Assembly (NCBI GenBank): GCA_937902985.1
Contig: CALFNG010000256.1
Location: 43,094 to 107,093, forward strand
Reading direction: 5' to 3'
DNA from: an uncultured Myxococcales bacterium
Lineage (GTDB): Bacteria > Myxococcota_A > Polyangia > Polyangiales > Polyangiaceae
DNA length: 64,000 bases
The notes under the pieces are model-generated. The model ran no database searches. It was not told the origin of the DNA and saw only the letters and a list, made by a program, of their open reading frames with translations. Made by a program: the position numbers and the translations under genes. Positions 8,227-19,577 of the stretch are shown piece by piece. Every line of letters begins with the position of its first letter. Position 1 is the stretch's first letter.

Positions 8227-9650
8227 CCGCGCAAGCGCCGGACGTCAGCGTCGACGACCTGCTCCTCGACGGCAGGATCAGCCTCGAAGACATGGTCGAC
8301 CGCGACGCGCTCGACGAGCTCTGTCGGAGCTTCGCGTCGCTCTTCGGAATCTCCGTACGGATCTACTCGAAGGAGGGCGCGCTCGTCGCAGACACGGCGG
8401 GCGAGCAAGAGCTCTGCGTGTACGTGAACACGACCACCGATGGGCGGCGGGCGTGTTCGTCGACGGTCGCCGCCGTGCGCTCGCGAGACGCCGGGCCTTC
8501 GGGCGACGTGATGCACCCGTGCTTCACGGGCGCCGCGTATCGCATCATCGCGCTCGAGTACGACGGCCGGGTCGTCGGCCGCCTGATCGTGGGGCCGTTC
8601 CTGCCAGCGAACGTGACCGACGCCCCGGCCACGCTCCTCGACATTCCGGGCATCGCCACGGAGCGCGCGGCGACCCTGCTCGCCAAGATGCCGCGCGCGA
8701 AGCTCGAGACGGTCACCCGGATCGCCGCGCACCTCAAGGCGTCACTCGACCTCATCTTGTTCAGCGGCCACAAGGCCTTCGTGACGAGCAAGATGCACCT
8801 CATGAGCGTGCGCGAGAGCTATCGCCAGCTCGAAGAGAAGACGGCGCGGCTCCAGGAGGCGTTCGATCGCCTGAAGGAGCTCGATCGGCTCAAGAGCAAT
8901 TTCCTCGCGACCGTCAGCCACGAGCTCCGCACGCCGCTCACCTCGATCATCGGCTACAGCGAGATGCTCGGCGAGGGGTTCGCCGGGCAGCTCACCGCCG
9001 AGCAGCTCGACTTCGTGAAGACCATTCACGGCAAAGGCGATCAGCTCCTGTCGCTCATCATGAGTCTGCTCGACCTGAGCAAGCTCGAGAGCGGCACGAT
9101 GCGCATGACCATGGGAACGATGCGCCTCGAGCCGGTACTGGCCGAAGTGGTCTCCACGCTCGCGCCGACCGCCCGCAAGAAGCGGGTCAAGCTCGCCCTC
9201 GCGCCGTCGGGGCTGCTCGCCGAGCTGCGGGGCGACCCCGAGCGCCTCCGGCAGGTGTTCTTGAACCTGGTCGAGAACGCGATCAAGTTCACCCCGGCAG
9301 ACGGCACGGTGACCTTGAGCGCCGCCATGATCGACGACGACGGCACTTCACCCGACGACGGGAGCGAAGGCGACGACGACTCCGGCCTCGCGCTGCTCGC
9401 GCCCGTACGGACTCTGGTCGAGGTTCGCGTCGCGGACACCGGCATCGGTATCGCGGCGCGGGAGCGACCGCGCGTCTTCGACCCGTTCTATCAGGTCGAC
9501 TCGTCGAGCACGCGCGAGTACGGCGGCACCGGCCTCGGCCTGTCGATCGTGAAGCGCCTCGTCGAGGGGCACGGCGGCTCGATCCGGATCGAAGACAATC
9601 GCCCCACGGGGACGGTGTTCGCCGTCCGCCTGCCCCAGGCCCCGCCGTGA
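8223..9650 (+). CDS. PocR-domain sensor histidine kinase
   Basis: 475 residues, soluble. The N-terminal part (about 20-130) resembles the PocR ligand-binding domain, with cysteines near 65, 78 and 100. A coiled coil (195-228) leads to the H-box VSHELRTP with the phospho-acceptor His233, then the N-box (NLVENAIKF), the G1 box ADTGIGI and G2 box GGTGLGLSIV. An Asp-rich insertion sits between N and G1 boxes. The GTG start overlaps the GTPase stop, and the gene's own stop overlaps thiL. No response regulator is adjacent. The ligand is unknown; PocR domains bind small organic molecules. Confidence 0.88.
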   Translation: MTAQAPDVSVDDLLLDGRISLEDMVDRDALDELCRSFASLFGISVRIYSKEGALVADTAGEQELCVYVNTTTDGRRACSSTVAAVRSRDAGPSGDVMHPCFTGAAYRIIALEYDGRVVGRLIVGPFLPANVTDAPATLLDIPGIATERAATLLAKMPRAKLETVTRIAAHLKASLDLILFSGHKAFVTSKMHLMSVRESYRQLEEKTARLQEAFDRLKELDRLKSNFLATVSHELRTPLTSIIGYSEMLGEGFAGQLTAEQLDFVKTIHGKGDQLLSLIMSLLDLSKLESGTMRMTMGTMRLEPVLAEVVSTLAPTARKKRVKLALAPSGLLAELRGDPERLRQVFLNLVENAIKFTPADGTVTLSAAMIDDDGTSPDDGSEGDDDSGLALLAPVRTLVEVRVADTGIGIAARERPRVFDPFYQVDSSSTREYGGTGLGLSIVKRLVEGHGGSIRIEDNRPTGTVFAVRLPQAPP

Positions 9651-10618
9651 ACGAGGCCGGCCGCGTCGCGATGCTCTCGCGGATCCTCGCGGCGTCGGCC
9701 GGCGGCATCGCGACCGGGATCGGCGACGACGCGGCCGTCCTCGAGGTCGCCGGCGCGGCTGCGGAGCGCGGCCGTCTGGTCTGGACGATCGACGAACAGG
9801 TCGACGGCTCTCACTTCCGCCGCGACCTGGCGTCGTGGCGCGACGTCGGCTGGCGGAGCTTCATGGCCGCAGCCAGCGACATCGCCGCGATGGGCGCGGT
9901 TCCGTGGTGCGCGCTCTCGTCGCTCGTCGTTCCCGACGATGTCGACGACGCCGCGCTCGAAGAGCTCGCCCGGGGCCAGCGGGCCGCCGCGGAGACCCTG
10001 GGCGCTCCCGTCGTCGGAGGCAACCTCGCCAGGGGTCCCGCGCTTTCGGTCGCCACGACCCTCCTGGGCACGTGCGAGACCCCCGTCCTCCGGCGCGGCG
10101 CCCGTCCGGGAGACGGGCTCTGGCTGGCAGGCCGCGTCGGGCTCGCGGCGGCGGGCCTGCGCGCTCTCGAGGCGCGGAAGGGGGGGGAGGCTCCTCTCTC
10201 TGTGGCCATCGACGCGTGGCGCACGCCGCGAGCGCTCGTGGCCGAGGGTCGCGCGATGCGACCGGTCGCGCACGCCGCCGTCGACGTGTCCGACGGGCTC
10301 GCGCGCGACGTGGGCCACATCGCCGAAGCGAGCGGCGTGCGAGTCGTGCTCGACGCCGGCGCGCTCCTCTCTGACGGCGTGCTCGCCAGCGTCGCCCTCG
10401 CGCTCGCGGCCGAGGCGCTCGAGTTGGCCCTCTACGGCGGCGAAGACTACGCGATCGTCGCCGCGAGCCCGGTCCCGATCGCGGGCTTCCGTCGCATCGG
10501 AGACGTGACGTCAGGCCAGGGGGTCGCGCTGCGAGGCTCGAACGGAGAGGATCCGATCGAGCCGCGCGGCTTCGACCACTTCACATCTGGCAAGCCGAGG
10601 GCAGCTTCACGCTCTTGA
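9647..10618 (+). CDS. thiL: Thiamine-monophosphate kinase
   Basis: 323 residues with the AIR-synthase/ThiL fold: GIGDDAAV near the N-terminus, WTIDEQVDGSHF, the SDIAAMGAVP helix, VVGGNLARG and the late VDVSDGLARD and YGGEDYAIV motifs. ThiL phosphorylates thiamine monophosphate to the active cofactor. The GTG start overlaps the histidine kinase stop (GTGA), making a three-gene coupled unit with the GTPase. Linking a signalling pair to thiamine activation is unusual and may only reflect operon packing. The 3' end overlaps the convergent lipoprotein gene by 38 bp. Confidence 0.92.
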   Translation: MNEAGRVAMLSRILAASAGGIATGIGDDAAVLEVAGAAAERGRLVWTIDEQVDGSHFRRDLASWRDVGWRSFMAAASDIAAMGAVPWCALSSLVVPDDVDDAALEELARGQRAAAETLGAPVVGGNLARGPALSVATTLLGTCETPVLRRGARPGDGLWLAGRVGLAAAGLRALEARKGGEAPLSVAIDAWRTPRALVAEGRAMRPVAHAAVDVSDGLARDVGHIAEASGVRVVLDAGALLSDGVLASVALALAAEALELALYGGEDYAIVAASPVPIAGFRRIGDVTSGQGVALRGSNGEDPIEPRGFDHFTSGKPRAASRS

Positions 10619-11030
10619 GGATCTGACGGAGCTGGTTGAGCTCGGGCGCGTTGCCGGCGGGACCCACCTGGGACGCGAACATGTCGCACTGCGCCGCCAG
10701 CGCGTTGATCTGGAACCCCTCGGGCGACGACCCGAGCGACTTGGCCTGCGCGCGCATCGCGTTGCAGCACTCTTTGATCTTGAGCTGGTTGGTGTTGTAG
10801 CCCCCACCGCCGCTGGCCTTCTTGCCAGCCTCGGGCGCTGCGTCTGCATCCGGACCCCCGTCGTCGGTCAGGGGTGCAAGCTCCGTGACCGTGGGCGTGC
10901 TCGCGGGCGGCGGCGGCGCGCCTGCGTCTTCCACCGCGGGCTCCTTCTTTGGGCAGCCCGTGACGAGCACCGGAAGGAACACGGAAAACGCCAAGAAGAC
11001 GAGGGTGCGGCGAACGGGCGATCGCGTCAT
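10581..11030 (-). CDS. Small hypothetical lipoprotein
   Basis: 149 residues from the ATG at 11030 (MTRSPVRRTLVFLAFSVFL). A lipoprotein signal peptide ends in the lipobox VTGC, with the lipidated Cys near residue 25, followed by a disordered Pro/Ala/Asp-rich linker. The mature domain, roughly residues 70-149, contains an ECCNAMRAQAKSLG helix and two further cysteines. Similar Cys-bearing lipoproteins are common in myxobacteria, but no function is known. It overlaps the thiL 3' end by 38 bp on the opposite strand. Confidence 0.75.
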   Translation of the reverse strand: MTRSPVRRTLVFLAFSVFLPVLVTGCPKKEPAVEDAGAPPPPASTPTVTELAPLTDDGGPDADAAPEAGKKASGGGGYNTNQLKIKECCNAMRAQAKSLGSSPEGFQINALAAQCDMFASQVGPAGNAPELNQLRQILKSVKLPSACQM

Positions 11031-11073
11031 AGCGGCCGAGACTACTGCGTCCTCCGGGGGATCGCGCAATTTT

Positions 11074-11204
11074 CGAAGCCGAGGAGAGCCGCGAAGGCGC
11101 AGAGACACGAAGGATTTTGGGTTCGGCGCAAGCGTGCCCGAGCTTGCATCGATCCTGTGAGTCCTCCGCGTCTTTGCGGTCTCTCGGTTCTCTGGTTTGT
11201 TTTA
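11074..11204. repeat. Paired inverted intergenic repeat, copy A
   Basis: The left arm (about 11078-11115, GAGGAGAGCCGCGAAGGCGC) and right arm (about 11154-11200, CCTCCGCGTCTTTGCGGTCT) are imperfect reverse complements separated by a short spacer. The same arm words occur at 19331-19474 and 28041-28205. It lies upstream of the lipoprotein gene and immediately downstream of nrdJ, where a transcript would fold into a long hairpin. Confidence 0.6.
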
Positions 11205-14200
11205 GGAGCAGCCCATGGAGTTGCCGCAGTTGAGGCACTTGTAGCAAGCGCCGTTGCGGACGGTGATGTGGCCGCAGACGTCGCAGACGGGCGCGTCGCC
11301 CATCATCGTGTCGAGCTGGGCGTCGAGGGGGGAGCCGTCGACGCGGGCGCCGTCGAGTATTCGCACTTCGGGCCGTGCTTCGTTGAGGGTCTCGCTCATG
11401 GCGGCGCTTCGCGCCGTGGCCTCGCGCGTGTGGGGGAGCGGCCGGGAGTCGGCGACCGCCGGGAGGGGCCGCAGGCTCGGCGGCTCGGGCGGGGTTCCCT
11501 GGTGGTGCGCCGAGTCGAGCGGCGACGAATCGATCTCCGGCTTGATGTGCGCGAGATCGTGGCGGTGCAGATACTCGACGCCGAGCGACCGGAAGATGAA
11601 GTCGACGATCGACGTCGCGAACTTCACGTAGGGGTGCCCCTCGACCGGGCCCTGCGGCTCGAAGCGCGTGAACGTGAACTGATCCACGTACGTCTGGAGC
11701 GGCACGCCGTATTGCAGGCCCACGCTCACGCTCATCGCGAAGCAGTTCATGAGGCTGCGGAAGGCGGCGCCCTCCTTGTGCATGTCGATGAAGATCTCGC
11801 CGAGCGTCCCGTCTTCGTACTCGCCGGTCCGGAGGAAGATCTTGTGACCGCCGACGCGGGCCTCTTGCGTATACCCATGGCGACGCTTCGGCAGGCGGAT
11901 GCGCTGGCCGTACATTCGCGTGTTCGGCGTCATCTGCAGCGAGAGCTGGGCGCTCTCGGTGGCGGTGCTCTGCGGCAGCGGCGCGAGCAGCGGCTCGGGC
12001 GCGTTCGCGACCGTCGCTGCCTTCTTTTCGCTCTTCTCGCTCTTCTCGCCGGAGCTCGAGAGCGGCTGGCTCGCCTTGCACCCGTCGCGGTACAGGGCGA
12101 CGGCCTTGAGTCCGAGCCGCCAGCCCTGCTCGTAGATCGTCTGCACGTCGTCTACCGACGCGTCGTTCGGGAGGTTGACCGTCTTCGAGATGGCGCCGCT
12201 CAGGAAGGGCTGCGTCGCCGCCATCATTCGAACGTGCGCCATGGGCGCGAGATAACGGACGCCCTTCTTGCCGCAACGGTTCGCGCAATCGAACACGTTG
12301 TAGTGCGCCTCTTTGAGATAGGGCGCGCCCTCGATCGTCATGTGGCCGACGATCACGTCCTGCGCTTCTTCGATCTCGGAGCGCGAGAAGCCCACGTGCT
12401 CGAGCAGCGAGAAGCCCCTCTTCGAGCGGAGCTCCTTGGTCGCCCCGAGGCGCTCGTAGGCCTCTTCCCCGAGGATCCATGCGGCGAACGCGCTGTCGAG
12501 GTCGAAGACGCCGGGTATGGCGTTCTCGACCTTCCCCAGCTCGGCGTCGGTGAACCCTTTGGCCTTCAGGGTGCGGCGGTTGATGTTGGGGGCCGTGAGG
12601 AGCGTGTTCGTACCCGAGACGAAGGCGACGATCTCCTGGACCTCGCGCTCTCCGTACCCGAGCCGCCGGAGCGCGTGCGGGACGGTCTGGTTCACGATCT
12701 TGAAGTAGCCGCCGCCGGCGAGCTTCTTGAACTTCACCAGCGCGAAGTCGGGCTCGATGCCCGTCGTGTCGCAATCCATGAGCAAGCCGATCGTTCCCGT
12801 CGGCGCGAGCACCGTGGCCTGCGCGTTCCGGTAGCCGTGCGCTTCGCCGAGCCGAACCGCCTCGTCCCAGTCTTCGCAGGCCGAACGATAGAGATCGCCG
12901 GGGATCGCCAGCGTCTCGCCGGGGAGACGGCACGCCTCGCGATCGATGCCGTACGCAGCGTCGCGGTGCATGCGCATGACGCGGAGCATCGGCTCGCGGT
13001 TCTTGGCGTAGCCGGGGAAGGGCCCCGTCACCTCGGCCATCTCGGCGCTCACGCGGTACGCGTGGCCGCACATGATCGCGGTGAGCGCCGCGGCGATCGC
13101 GCGGCCCTCGCGGCTGTCGTAGGAGACGCCGACCGACATGAGGAGGCTGCCGAGGTTCGCGTAGCCGAGGCCGAGGGGCCGGTAGTCGTGGCTGTTACGC
13201 GCGATCGTTGCGGTCGGGTAGCTCGAGAGATCGACGAGGATCTCCTGGGCGATGAAGAACACGCGGCACGCGTGGCGATAGCCTTCGATGTCGAACGACC
13301 CGTCCTCGTGCAAGAACTTGGTGAGGTTCACGCTCGACAGGTTGCAGGCCGTGTCGTCGAGGAACATGTACTCGGAGCACGGATTCGACGCGTTGATGCG
13401 GCCCGAGTTCGGGCAGGTGTGCCAGCGGTTGATGGTCGAGTCGTACTGCACGCCGGGGTCGGCGCAGTTCCACGCGGCGTCGGCCACTTGCCGCAAGAGG
13501 TCCTTCGCGTCGAGCGTCTCGCAGACCTCGCCGGTCGTGCGAAAGCGCGTCTGCCATTTGCCGCCGGCGAGCGCCGAGTGCATGAACTCGTCGGTCACGC
13601 GCACGCTGTTGTTCGAGTTCTGCCCGCTGATCGTGTGGTAGGCCTCGCCGTTGAAGTCCGAGCTGTAGCCGGCGGCGATGAGGGCGTGCGCCTTCTTCTC
13701 TTCGCTCGCCTTCCAGCCGATGAAGCCGGAGATCTCCGGGTGGTCCATGTCGAGGCACACCATCTTGGCCGCGCGCCTCGTGGTCCCGCCGCTCTTGGTC
13801 GCGCCCGCCGCGCGGTCGAGGACCTCGAGGAACGACATGAGACCCGACGACGTGCCGCCTCCCGAGAGCTTCTCCTGCTTGCCGCGGATCGCGCTGAAGT
13901 TCGAGCCAGTGCCCGAGCCATACTTGAAGAGGCGCGCCTCCGACTTGCAGAGGTCGTAGATGGACATGAGGTCGTCCTTCGCCGACTGGATGAAGCACGC
14001 CGAGCACTGGGGCCGCTCGTACGCCGTCTTCGTCTCGAGGACCGTCTCGGTCTCGTCGTCCCAGGCCCAGTTTCCCCCCGACCCGGGGATCTTGTACTCG
14101 TGCCAGAGCCCGAGGTTGAACCAGACCGGCGAGTTGAACGCGCCGAACTGATTGACGAGCAGGTACGAGAGCTCGGCCTCGAACGTGTCGGCGTCGGTCT

Positions 14201-14702
14201 TCGTGGCGAAGTAGCGGCTGCCCGCGGTTCGGATCGTGTGCGAGAGGCGATGCACGACCTGGCGAACGCTGGTCTCGCCGAGATCTTTGTCGCCGTAGAG
14301 GCCCGCCTTGCGGAAGTACTTCGAGATGAGGATGTCGCTCGCGAGCTGGCTCCAGCTCGCGGGGACCTCGGCGCCGTCCATCTTGAACACGACGCTGCCG
14401 TCGGGGTTCGAGATCGTGCTCGATCGCCGCTCGTAGACGACGGCGTCGAGAGGATCGTTGCCGGGGGTGGTCAAGCGACGATCGACCCTCACGCCCCTCG
14501 AGGAGCGTTTCTTCGCGGACTTCTCGGGCGCTTCCGCGTGCGTCTGAACGTCGCCGTCGGCGGGGCGTCGCTTGGCGGCGGGTTTCGGCGGCGCGTCGTT
14601 CTTCGCTTTCGCCTCTTTCGCTTCCTTCGCGATCGAGCGCGTCAGCTTGGCGTGACCGTTGCGCATTCCCAAACCATTCCCATTGAAGTCCGAATTCGCC
14701 AT
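11202..14702 (-). CDS. nrdJ: Adenosylcobalamin-dependent ribonucleotide reductase (class II)
   Basis: 1166 residues. It reduces ribonucleotides to deoxyribonucleotides using coenzyme B12, without oxygen or a second subunit. Family motifs include CSACFIQSAKDDLMSIYD, GSGTGSNFSAIRGKQE, the active-site segment NPCSEYMFLDDTACNLSS and ATVLAPTGTIGLLMDCDT. The C-terminus ends in a zinc-ribbon-like CDVCGHITVRNGACYKC ... CGNSMGC, typical of the long NrdJ form. The first ~100 residues are a disordered Lys/Ala/Glu-rich extension. The ATG at 14702 has GGAGG (14711-14715) eight bases upstream; a longer frame to 14801 lacks this support. Confidence 0.95.
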   Translation of the reverse strand: MANSDFNGNGLGMRNGHAKLTRSIAKEAKEAKAKNDAPPKPAAKRRPADGDVQTHAEAPEKSAKKRSSRGVRVDRRLTTPGNDPLDAVVYERRSSTISNPDGSVVFKMDGAEVPASWSQLASDILISKYFRKAGLYGDKDLGETSVRQVVHRLSHTIRTAGSRYFATKTDADTFEAELSYLLVNQFGAFNSPVWFNLGLWHEYKIPGSGGNWAWDDETETVLETKTAYERPQCSACFIQSAKDDLMSIYDLCKSEARLFKYGSGTGSNFSAIRGKQEKLSGGGTSSGLMSFLEVLDRAAGATKSGGTTRRAAKMVCLDMDHPEISGFIGWKASEEKKAHALIAAGYSSDFNGEAYHTISGQNSNNSVRVTDEFMHSALAGGKWQTRFRTTGEVCETLDAKDLLRQVADAAWNCADPGVQYDSTINRWHTCPNSGRINASNPCSEYMFLDDTACNLSSVNLTKFLHEDGSFDIEGYRHACRVFFIAQEILVDLSSYPTATIARNSHDYRPLGLGYANLGSLLMSVGVSYDSREGRAIAAALTAIMCGHAYRVSAEMAEVTGPFPGYAKNREPMLRVMRMHRDAAYGIDREACRLPGETLAIPGDLYRSACEDWDEAVRLGEAHGYRNAQATVLAPTGTIGLLMDCDTTGIEPDFALVKFKKLAGGGYFKIVNQTVPHALRRLGYGEREVQEIVAFVSGTNTLLTAPNINRRTLKAKGFTDAELGKVENAIPGVFDLDSAFAAWILGEEAYERLGATKELRSKRGFSLLEHVGFSRSEIEEAQDVIVGHMTIEGAPYLKEAHYNVFDCANRCGKKGVRYLAPMAHVRMMAATQPFLSGAISKTVNLPNDASVDDVQTIYEQGWRLGLKAVALYRDGCKASQPLSSSGEKSEKSEKKAATVANAPEPLLAPLPQSTATESAQLSLQMTPNTRMYGQRIRLPKRRHGYTQEARVGGHKIFLRTGEYEDGTLGEIFIDMHKEGAAFRSLMNCFAMSVSVGLQYGVPLQTYVDQFTFTRFEPQGPVEGHPYVKFATSIVDFIFRSLGVEYLHRHDLAHIKPEIDSSPLDSAHHQGTPPEPPSLRPLPAVADSRPLPHTREATARSAAMSETLNEARPEVRILDGARVDGSPLDAQLDTMMGDAPVCDVCGHITVRNGACYKCLNCGNSMGCS

Positions 14703-15512
14703 TGTACCGCCCTCCTTCGACCCGATCCGCCGCGCCTCGTTGTCTGCATCTGCCTGAGCTGCCCTGCCAAAGCCTCTGCCTGGGACACCACGCGCCGACA
14801 CACCACGCGCGAGCCACCTCCCGGCACGCCGGCATCAGCTGATGCGGGCGCCGAGAGAGGTCGTCAGGTTGTCGAGCCGTTCAGTGTCGGCCGGGCCTGA
14901 ACAAGCCCAGCCAAGAAAGATGCCAATAGCCTGCTATCTCGTTCAGCTTCTCCGCCGCGCGGAGCCCGCGCAGAACACAAAGAAACCCCCCCGCCCGGAC
15001 TGCCGATGCAGTCACTCGGGAGCTCATCCACTGCTCTCTGGATACCGCCAACCACCCGCTTCCGGCCTTGCGGCCGGTCAGCTGAGTCAGTCGTTCTAAC
15101 CCCAACATCTTGGGCCTGTCCAGCAAAAAGCCACCAACGATTGTGGTTACAGGGGTCTCCATTGTGGACGCCGTGTGGACCCCGGCGGCCCTTCGCGACC
15201 CCGTTTTTCGAGAGGAGTCCCCGACGCCCGCGAGGTCGACCGGGAAGGAAATTGTCCCCACCACCCCGAACCGCAGCAATCACTGAACTCCCGGCGACAG
15301 GTGAACGGCTGATACCCACAGCTCCAACACAGCTGACGCGCTGCTTCTCCGGCCCTTGTTCAGCGGTTCTCCCCAGGGAGGAGAAAGGCAAAGGCGCGAA
15401 AGGCGCAAAGCAGAGATCGCGGTTCGGGCTCTCGACGCCGTCACGCCTTAGCGCCTCACGCCTTCCGGCTAGCCATCCGAGACGGTCGACACCCCGTGCC
15501 CTCGATCTGCCC
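14703..15512. other. Long intergenic region upstream of nrdJ, possible structured RNA
   Basis: About 800 bp without a convincing gene. On the minus strand (the nrdJ leader) there is a perfect 6-bp stem closed by a GNRA loop (15062-15077, GGCC-GCAA-GGCC core), a short palindrome near 14926-14937 (ATAGCCTGCTAT) and a GGGC...GCCC hairpin near 14893-14908. A minus frame around 14881-15279 is open but has no family-like features. I looked for the cobalamin riboswitch B12 box expected before nrdJ and did not find it. The part from 15376 holds a weak member of the intergenic repeat family. Confidence 0.35.
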
Positions 15513-15638
15513 TAAATCAAGCGTCGGCTATGCGGAACGGGTCCGGCTCGACGGTCGCCGCGCGGAGGCGTACTTCCCGTACGCCGAGCACGGCGAGCGT
15601 CGAGACGGGCTCGTTCCGCGACGCCGGCGCTTAATTTA
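15513..15638. repeat. 126-bp imperfect palindrome overlapping the hemW stop codon
   Basis: The outer arms TAAATCAAGCGTCGGC (15513-15528) and GCCGGCGCTTAATTTA (15623-15638) are near-perfect reverse complements, and pairing continues inward (GCGGAACGGG with CTCGTTCCGC, GGCTCGAC with GTCGAGAC) to a central hairpin GGCGTAC-TTCCC-GTACGCC (15567-15585). The TAA stop of hemW (15638-15636) is the outermost end of the element. It would act as a very stable hairpin at the end of the hemW transcript; it may also be a small non-autonomous mobile element with TAAAT termini. Confidence 0.75.
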
Positions 15639-16967
15639 GAAGAGGCGGGCGGCTGTGTCGTCGGTCCAGAGCCAGGCGGCGCGGGGGACGCGAAGGCGCG
15701 GGCCGCTGCGCTCGAGGCGCCCGCGTTGCTCGAGCCACGCCACGGCGCGCTGGCGGTCGGTGCTCCACGGATCGACGCGCAGGTCGCGGGCGATGGCGTC
15801 GAGATCGATGCCCTCTTCGACGCGGAGCCCGAGCATGATGCGTTCGCGGAGGAGCGTCTCGGCGTCGAGGCTCTCGACCGTCGCGCCGGGGCTCTGTGCT
15901 CCGCTGGCGACATAGCGGTCGGGTTGAACTTCGTTTCTCCAGCGCAGCCCCGCGGCTGGCGCGGTGGCCGACGCGCTCCGCACGAAGCCGTAGGCGCCGC
16001 AGCCGAGGCCCAGGTACTCGTCGCCGCGCCAGTAGCCCAGGTTGTGTCGCGCCTCCTCGCCCGGTCGCGCGTAGTTCGAGATCTCGTAGTGGCGAAATCC
16101 GAGCCCGCCGAGCGCCTCGTCGATGGCGAGGAACGCGTCGGCGACCTCGCCGTCCTCGGCGAGCGGCAGCCGCCCGCGGCGAGCGAGCTCCCCGAAGCGC
16201 GTCCCGGGCTCGATCGTGAGCTGGTAACACGAGAGATGGGCGACCCCGAGGTTCACGAGCTCGATGGCCTCGTCGCGCGCGTCGCTGGCAGACTGGCCAG
16301 GCAGACCGAAGATGAGATCCGCCGAGACCCGCGGGATGCCCGACGCGATGGCCCCCTCGACCGCGCTCCGCGCGCCGGCGGCGTCGTGCAGCCGGCCGAG
16401 GTAGCGCAGGCGGTCGTCGCGAAGGGACTGGACGCCAATCGAGAGCCGGTTCACGCCCGCGTCGCGGAGCCGGCGGGCTCGCTCGACGTCCAGCGACGTC
16501 GGGTTGCACTCCACCGTCACCTCGGCCGTCGAGCGCGCGCCGAAGCGCGCGCGCAGCCCGTCGAGCACTCGCCCGAGCTCGGCCGGTTCCCAGAGGCTCG
16601 GCGTGCCGCCGCCGAAGAAGACGCTCTCGAGTCGCCTCTCGACGTGCCCCTCCATGAAGGCCGGCGCCCGGGCGTCGAGCTCCCTCAGCACCGCGTCGGC
16701 GTACCCGGCGTGATCGATGGCCGGCGCCACGTAGCTCACGAAGTCGCAGTAGGGGCACTTGGCGAGGCACCAGGGAAAGTGCACGTAAGCGCTGGCGGCG
16801 CGCCGCGCGGTCACGTTCGGCAGCGGAGCGGGGGGAGGGTCCGCCGCCGCGCCCGCTCCGGCCGCGCTCGCTCCCACCGTGCCGCCACCGGTCGAACCGG
16901 TGCGGGTGCTCGAGGGGGGGCTCGGGGGTGCGGTCGAGGTGGCGCCAAGAGACGAATCGAAGGTCAT
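15636..16967 (-). CDS. hemW: Radical SAM heme chaperone HemW (coproporphyrinogen oxidase-like)
   Basis: 443 residues. The radical SAM cluster motif is CLAKCPYC (Cys-x3-Cys-x2-Cys) with the extra Phe of the HemN/HemW family, preceded by YVHFPW; FFGGGTPS binds SAM, and VECNPTS, GVNRLSIGVQS and GLPGQ follow. The lack of HemN-specific N-terminal sequence points to HemW, which inserts heme into target proteins. About 65 residues of Ser/Thr/Pro/Gly-rich sequence precede the domain. The ATG at 16967 has AGGAAA upstream. A heme chaperone fits a genome with several c-heme proteins. Confidence 0.88.
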   Translation of the reverse strand: MTFDSSLGATSTAPPSPPSSTRTGSTGGGTVGASAAGAGAAADPPPAPLPNVTARRAASAYVHFPWCLAKCPYCDFVSYVAPAIDHAGYADAVLRELDARAPAFMEGHVERRLESVFFGGGTPSLWEPAELGRVLDGLRARFGARSTAEVTVECNPTSLDVERARRLRDAGVNRLSIGVQSLRDDRLRYLGRLHDAAGARSAVEGAIASGIPRVSADLIFGLPGQSASDARDEAIELVNLGVAHLSCYQLTIEPGTRFGELARRGRLPLAEDGEVADAFLAIDEALGGLGFRHYEISNYARPGEEARHNLGYWRGDEYLGLGCGAYGFVRSASATAPAAGLRWRNEVQPDRYVASGAQSPGATVESLDAETLLRERIMLGLRVEEGIDLDAIARDLRVDPWSTDRQRAVAWLEQRGRLERSGPRLRVPRAAWLWTDDTAARLF

Positions 16968-17155
16968 CGGGTCGATTTCCTGAGGAGCCGCTTTACCTAG
17001 CACTCGCGGGCCCCGCCTCGGGGCCGTGGGGCAAAGCAGGGGCATGGCGGAGCGCCGCCGGACCCGTCCACGGGCGAGTCCGGTTGCGTGTGATTGCCCC
17101 TGCGAGGCACCGGTGTTACTTTTTTTGCACGGGTGACGGACACACGCACCCGCTA

Positions 17156-19318
<2,163 letters not shown>

Positions 19319-19330
19319 AGCGCTCGGGAG

Positions 19331-19474
19331 AGCGAGAGATTGGCCGCAGGGGGCGCAGAGGGCGCAGAGGAAAGAAGGGTCGTAGACTCGCGGCTGGCAC
19401 GCGTGGCGAACGTCCCGAACCCACCTCCTCTCTGCTCTGTGCCCTCCGCGGCTCTGCGGCCCATCTCGTCGCGA
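19331..19474. repeat. Paired inverted intergenic repeat, copy C
   Basis: Left arm AGCGAGAGATTGGCCGCAG... (19331-19375) and right arm ending CTGCGGCCCATCTCGTCGCGAGCT (about 19423-19477) are reverse complements with a ~45-bp spacer. The wording GATTGGCCGCAGxGCCGCGGAGGGCGCAGAG is shared with the copy at 28041-28205. It follows the rel stop codon by 12 bp and could act as a transcript-end hairpin. Confidence 0.7.
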
Positions 19475-19577
19475 GCTTGAGGGCGCCTGACGCGCAACGT
19501 TAGTTTTCCTTGTTCGCCAGTGATTACGCGCGAATGGGCTTGCAACCGGCGCGGCTCTGGGGCATCCAGGGCTGAGC

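Noticed and set aside
11157..14900. 1247-codon plus-strand frame opposite nrdJ
   Set aside because: It is the antisense shadow of the well-supported ribonucleotide reductase gene.
14881..15279. Minus-strand 132-codon frame upstream of nrdJ
   Set aside because: No recognisable motif and weak start context; retained only as part of the unexplained region.
14703..15380. Cobalamin riboswitch before nrdJ
   Set aside because: Neither the B12 box nor the conserved core words were found on the nrdJ-sense strand.
17111..17130. Seven-T run as a terminator
   Set aside because: No stable hairpin directly precedes it on the plus strand, and it lies in the leader of rel.
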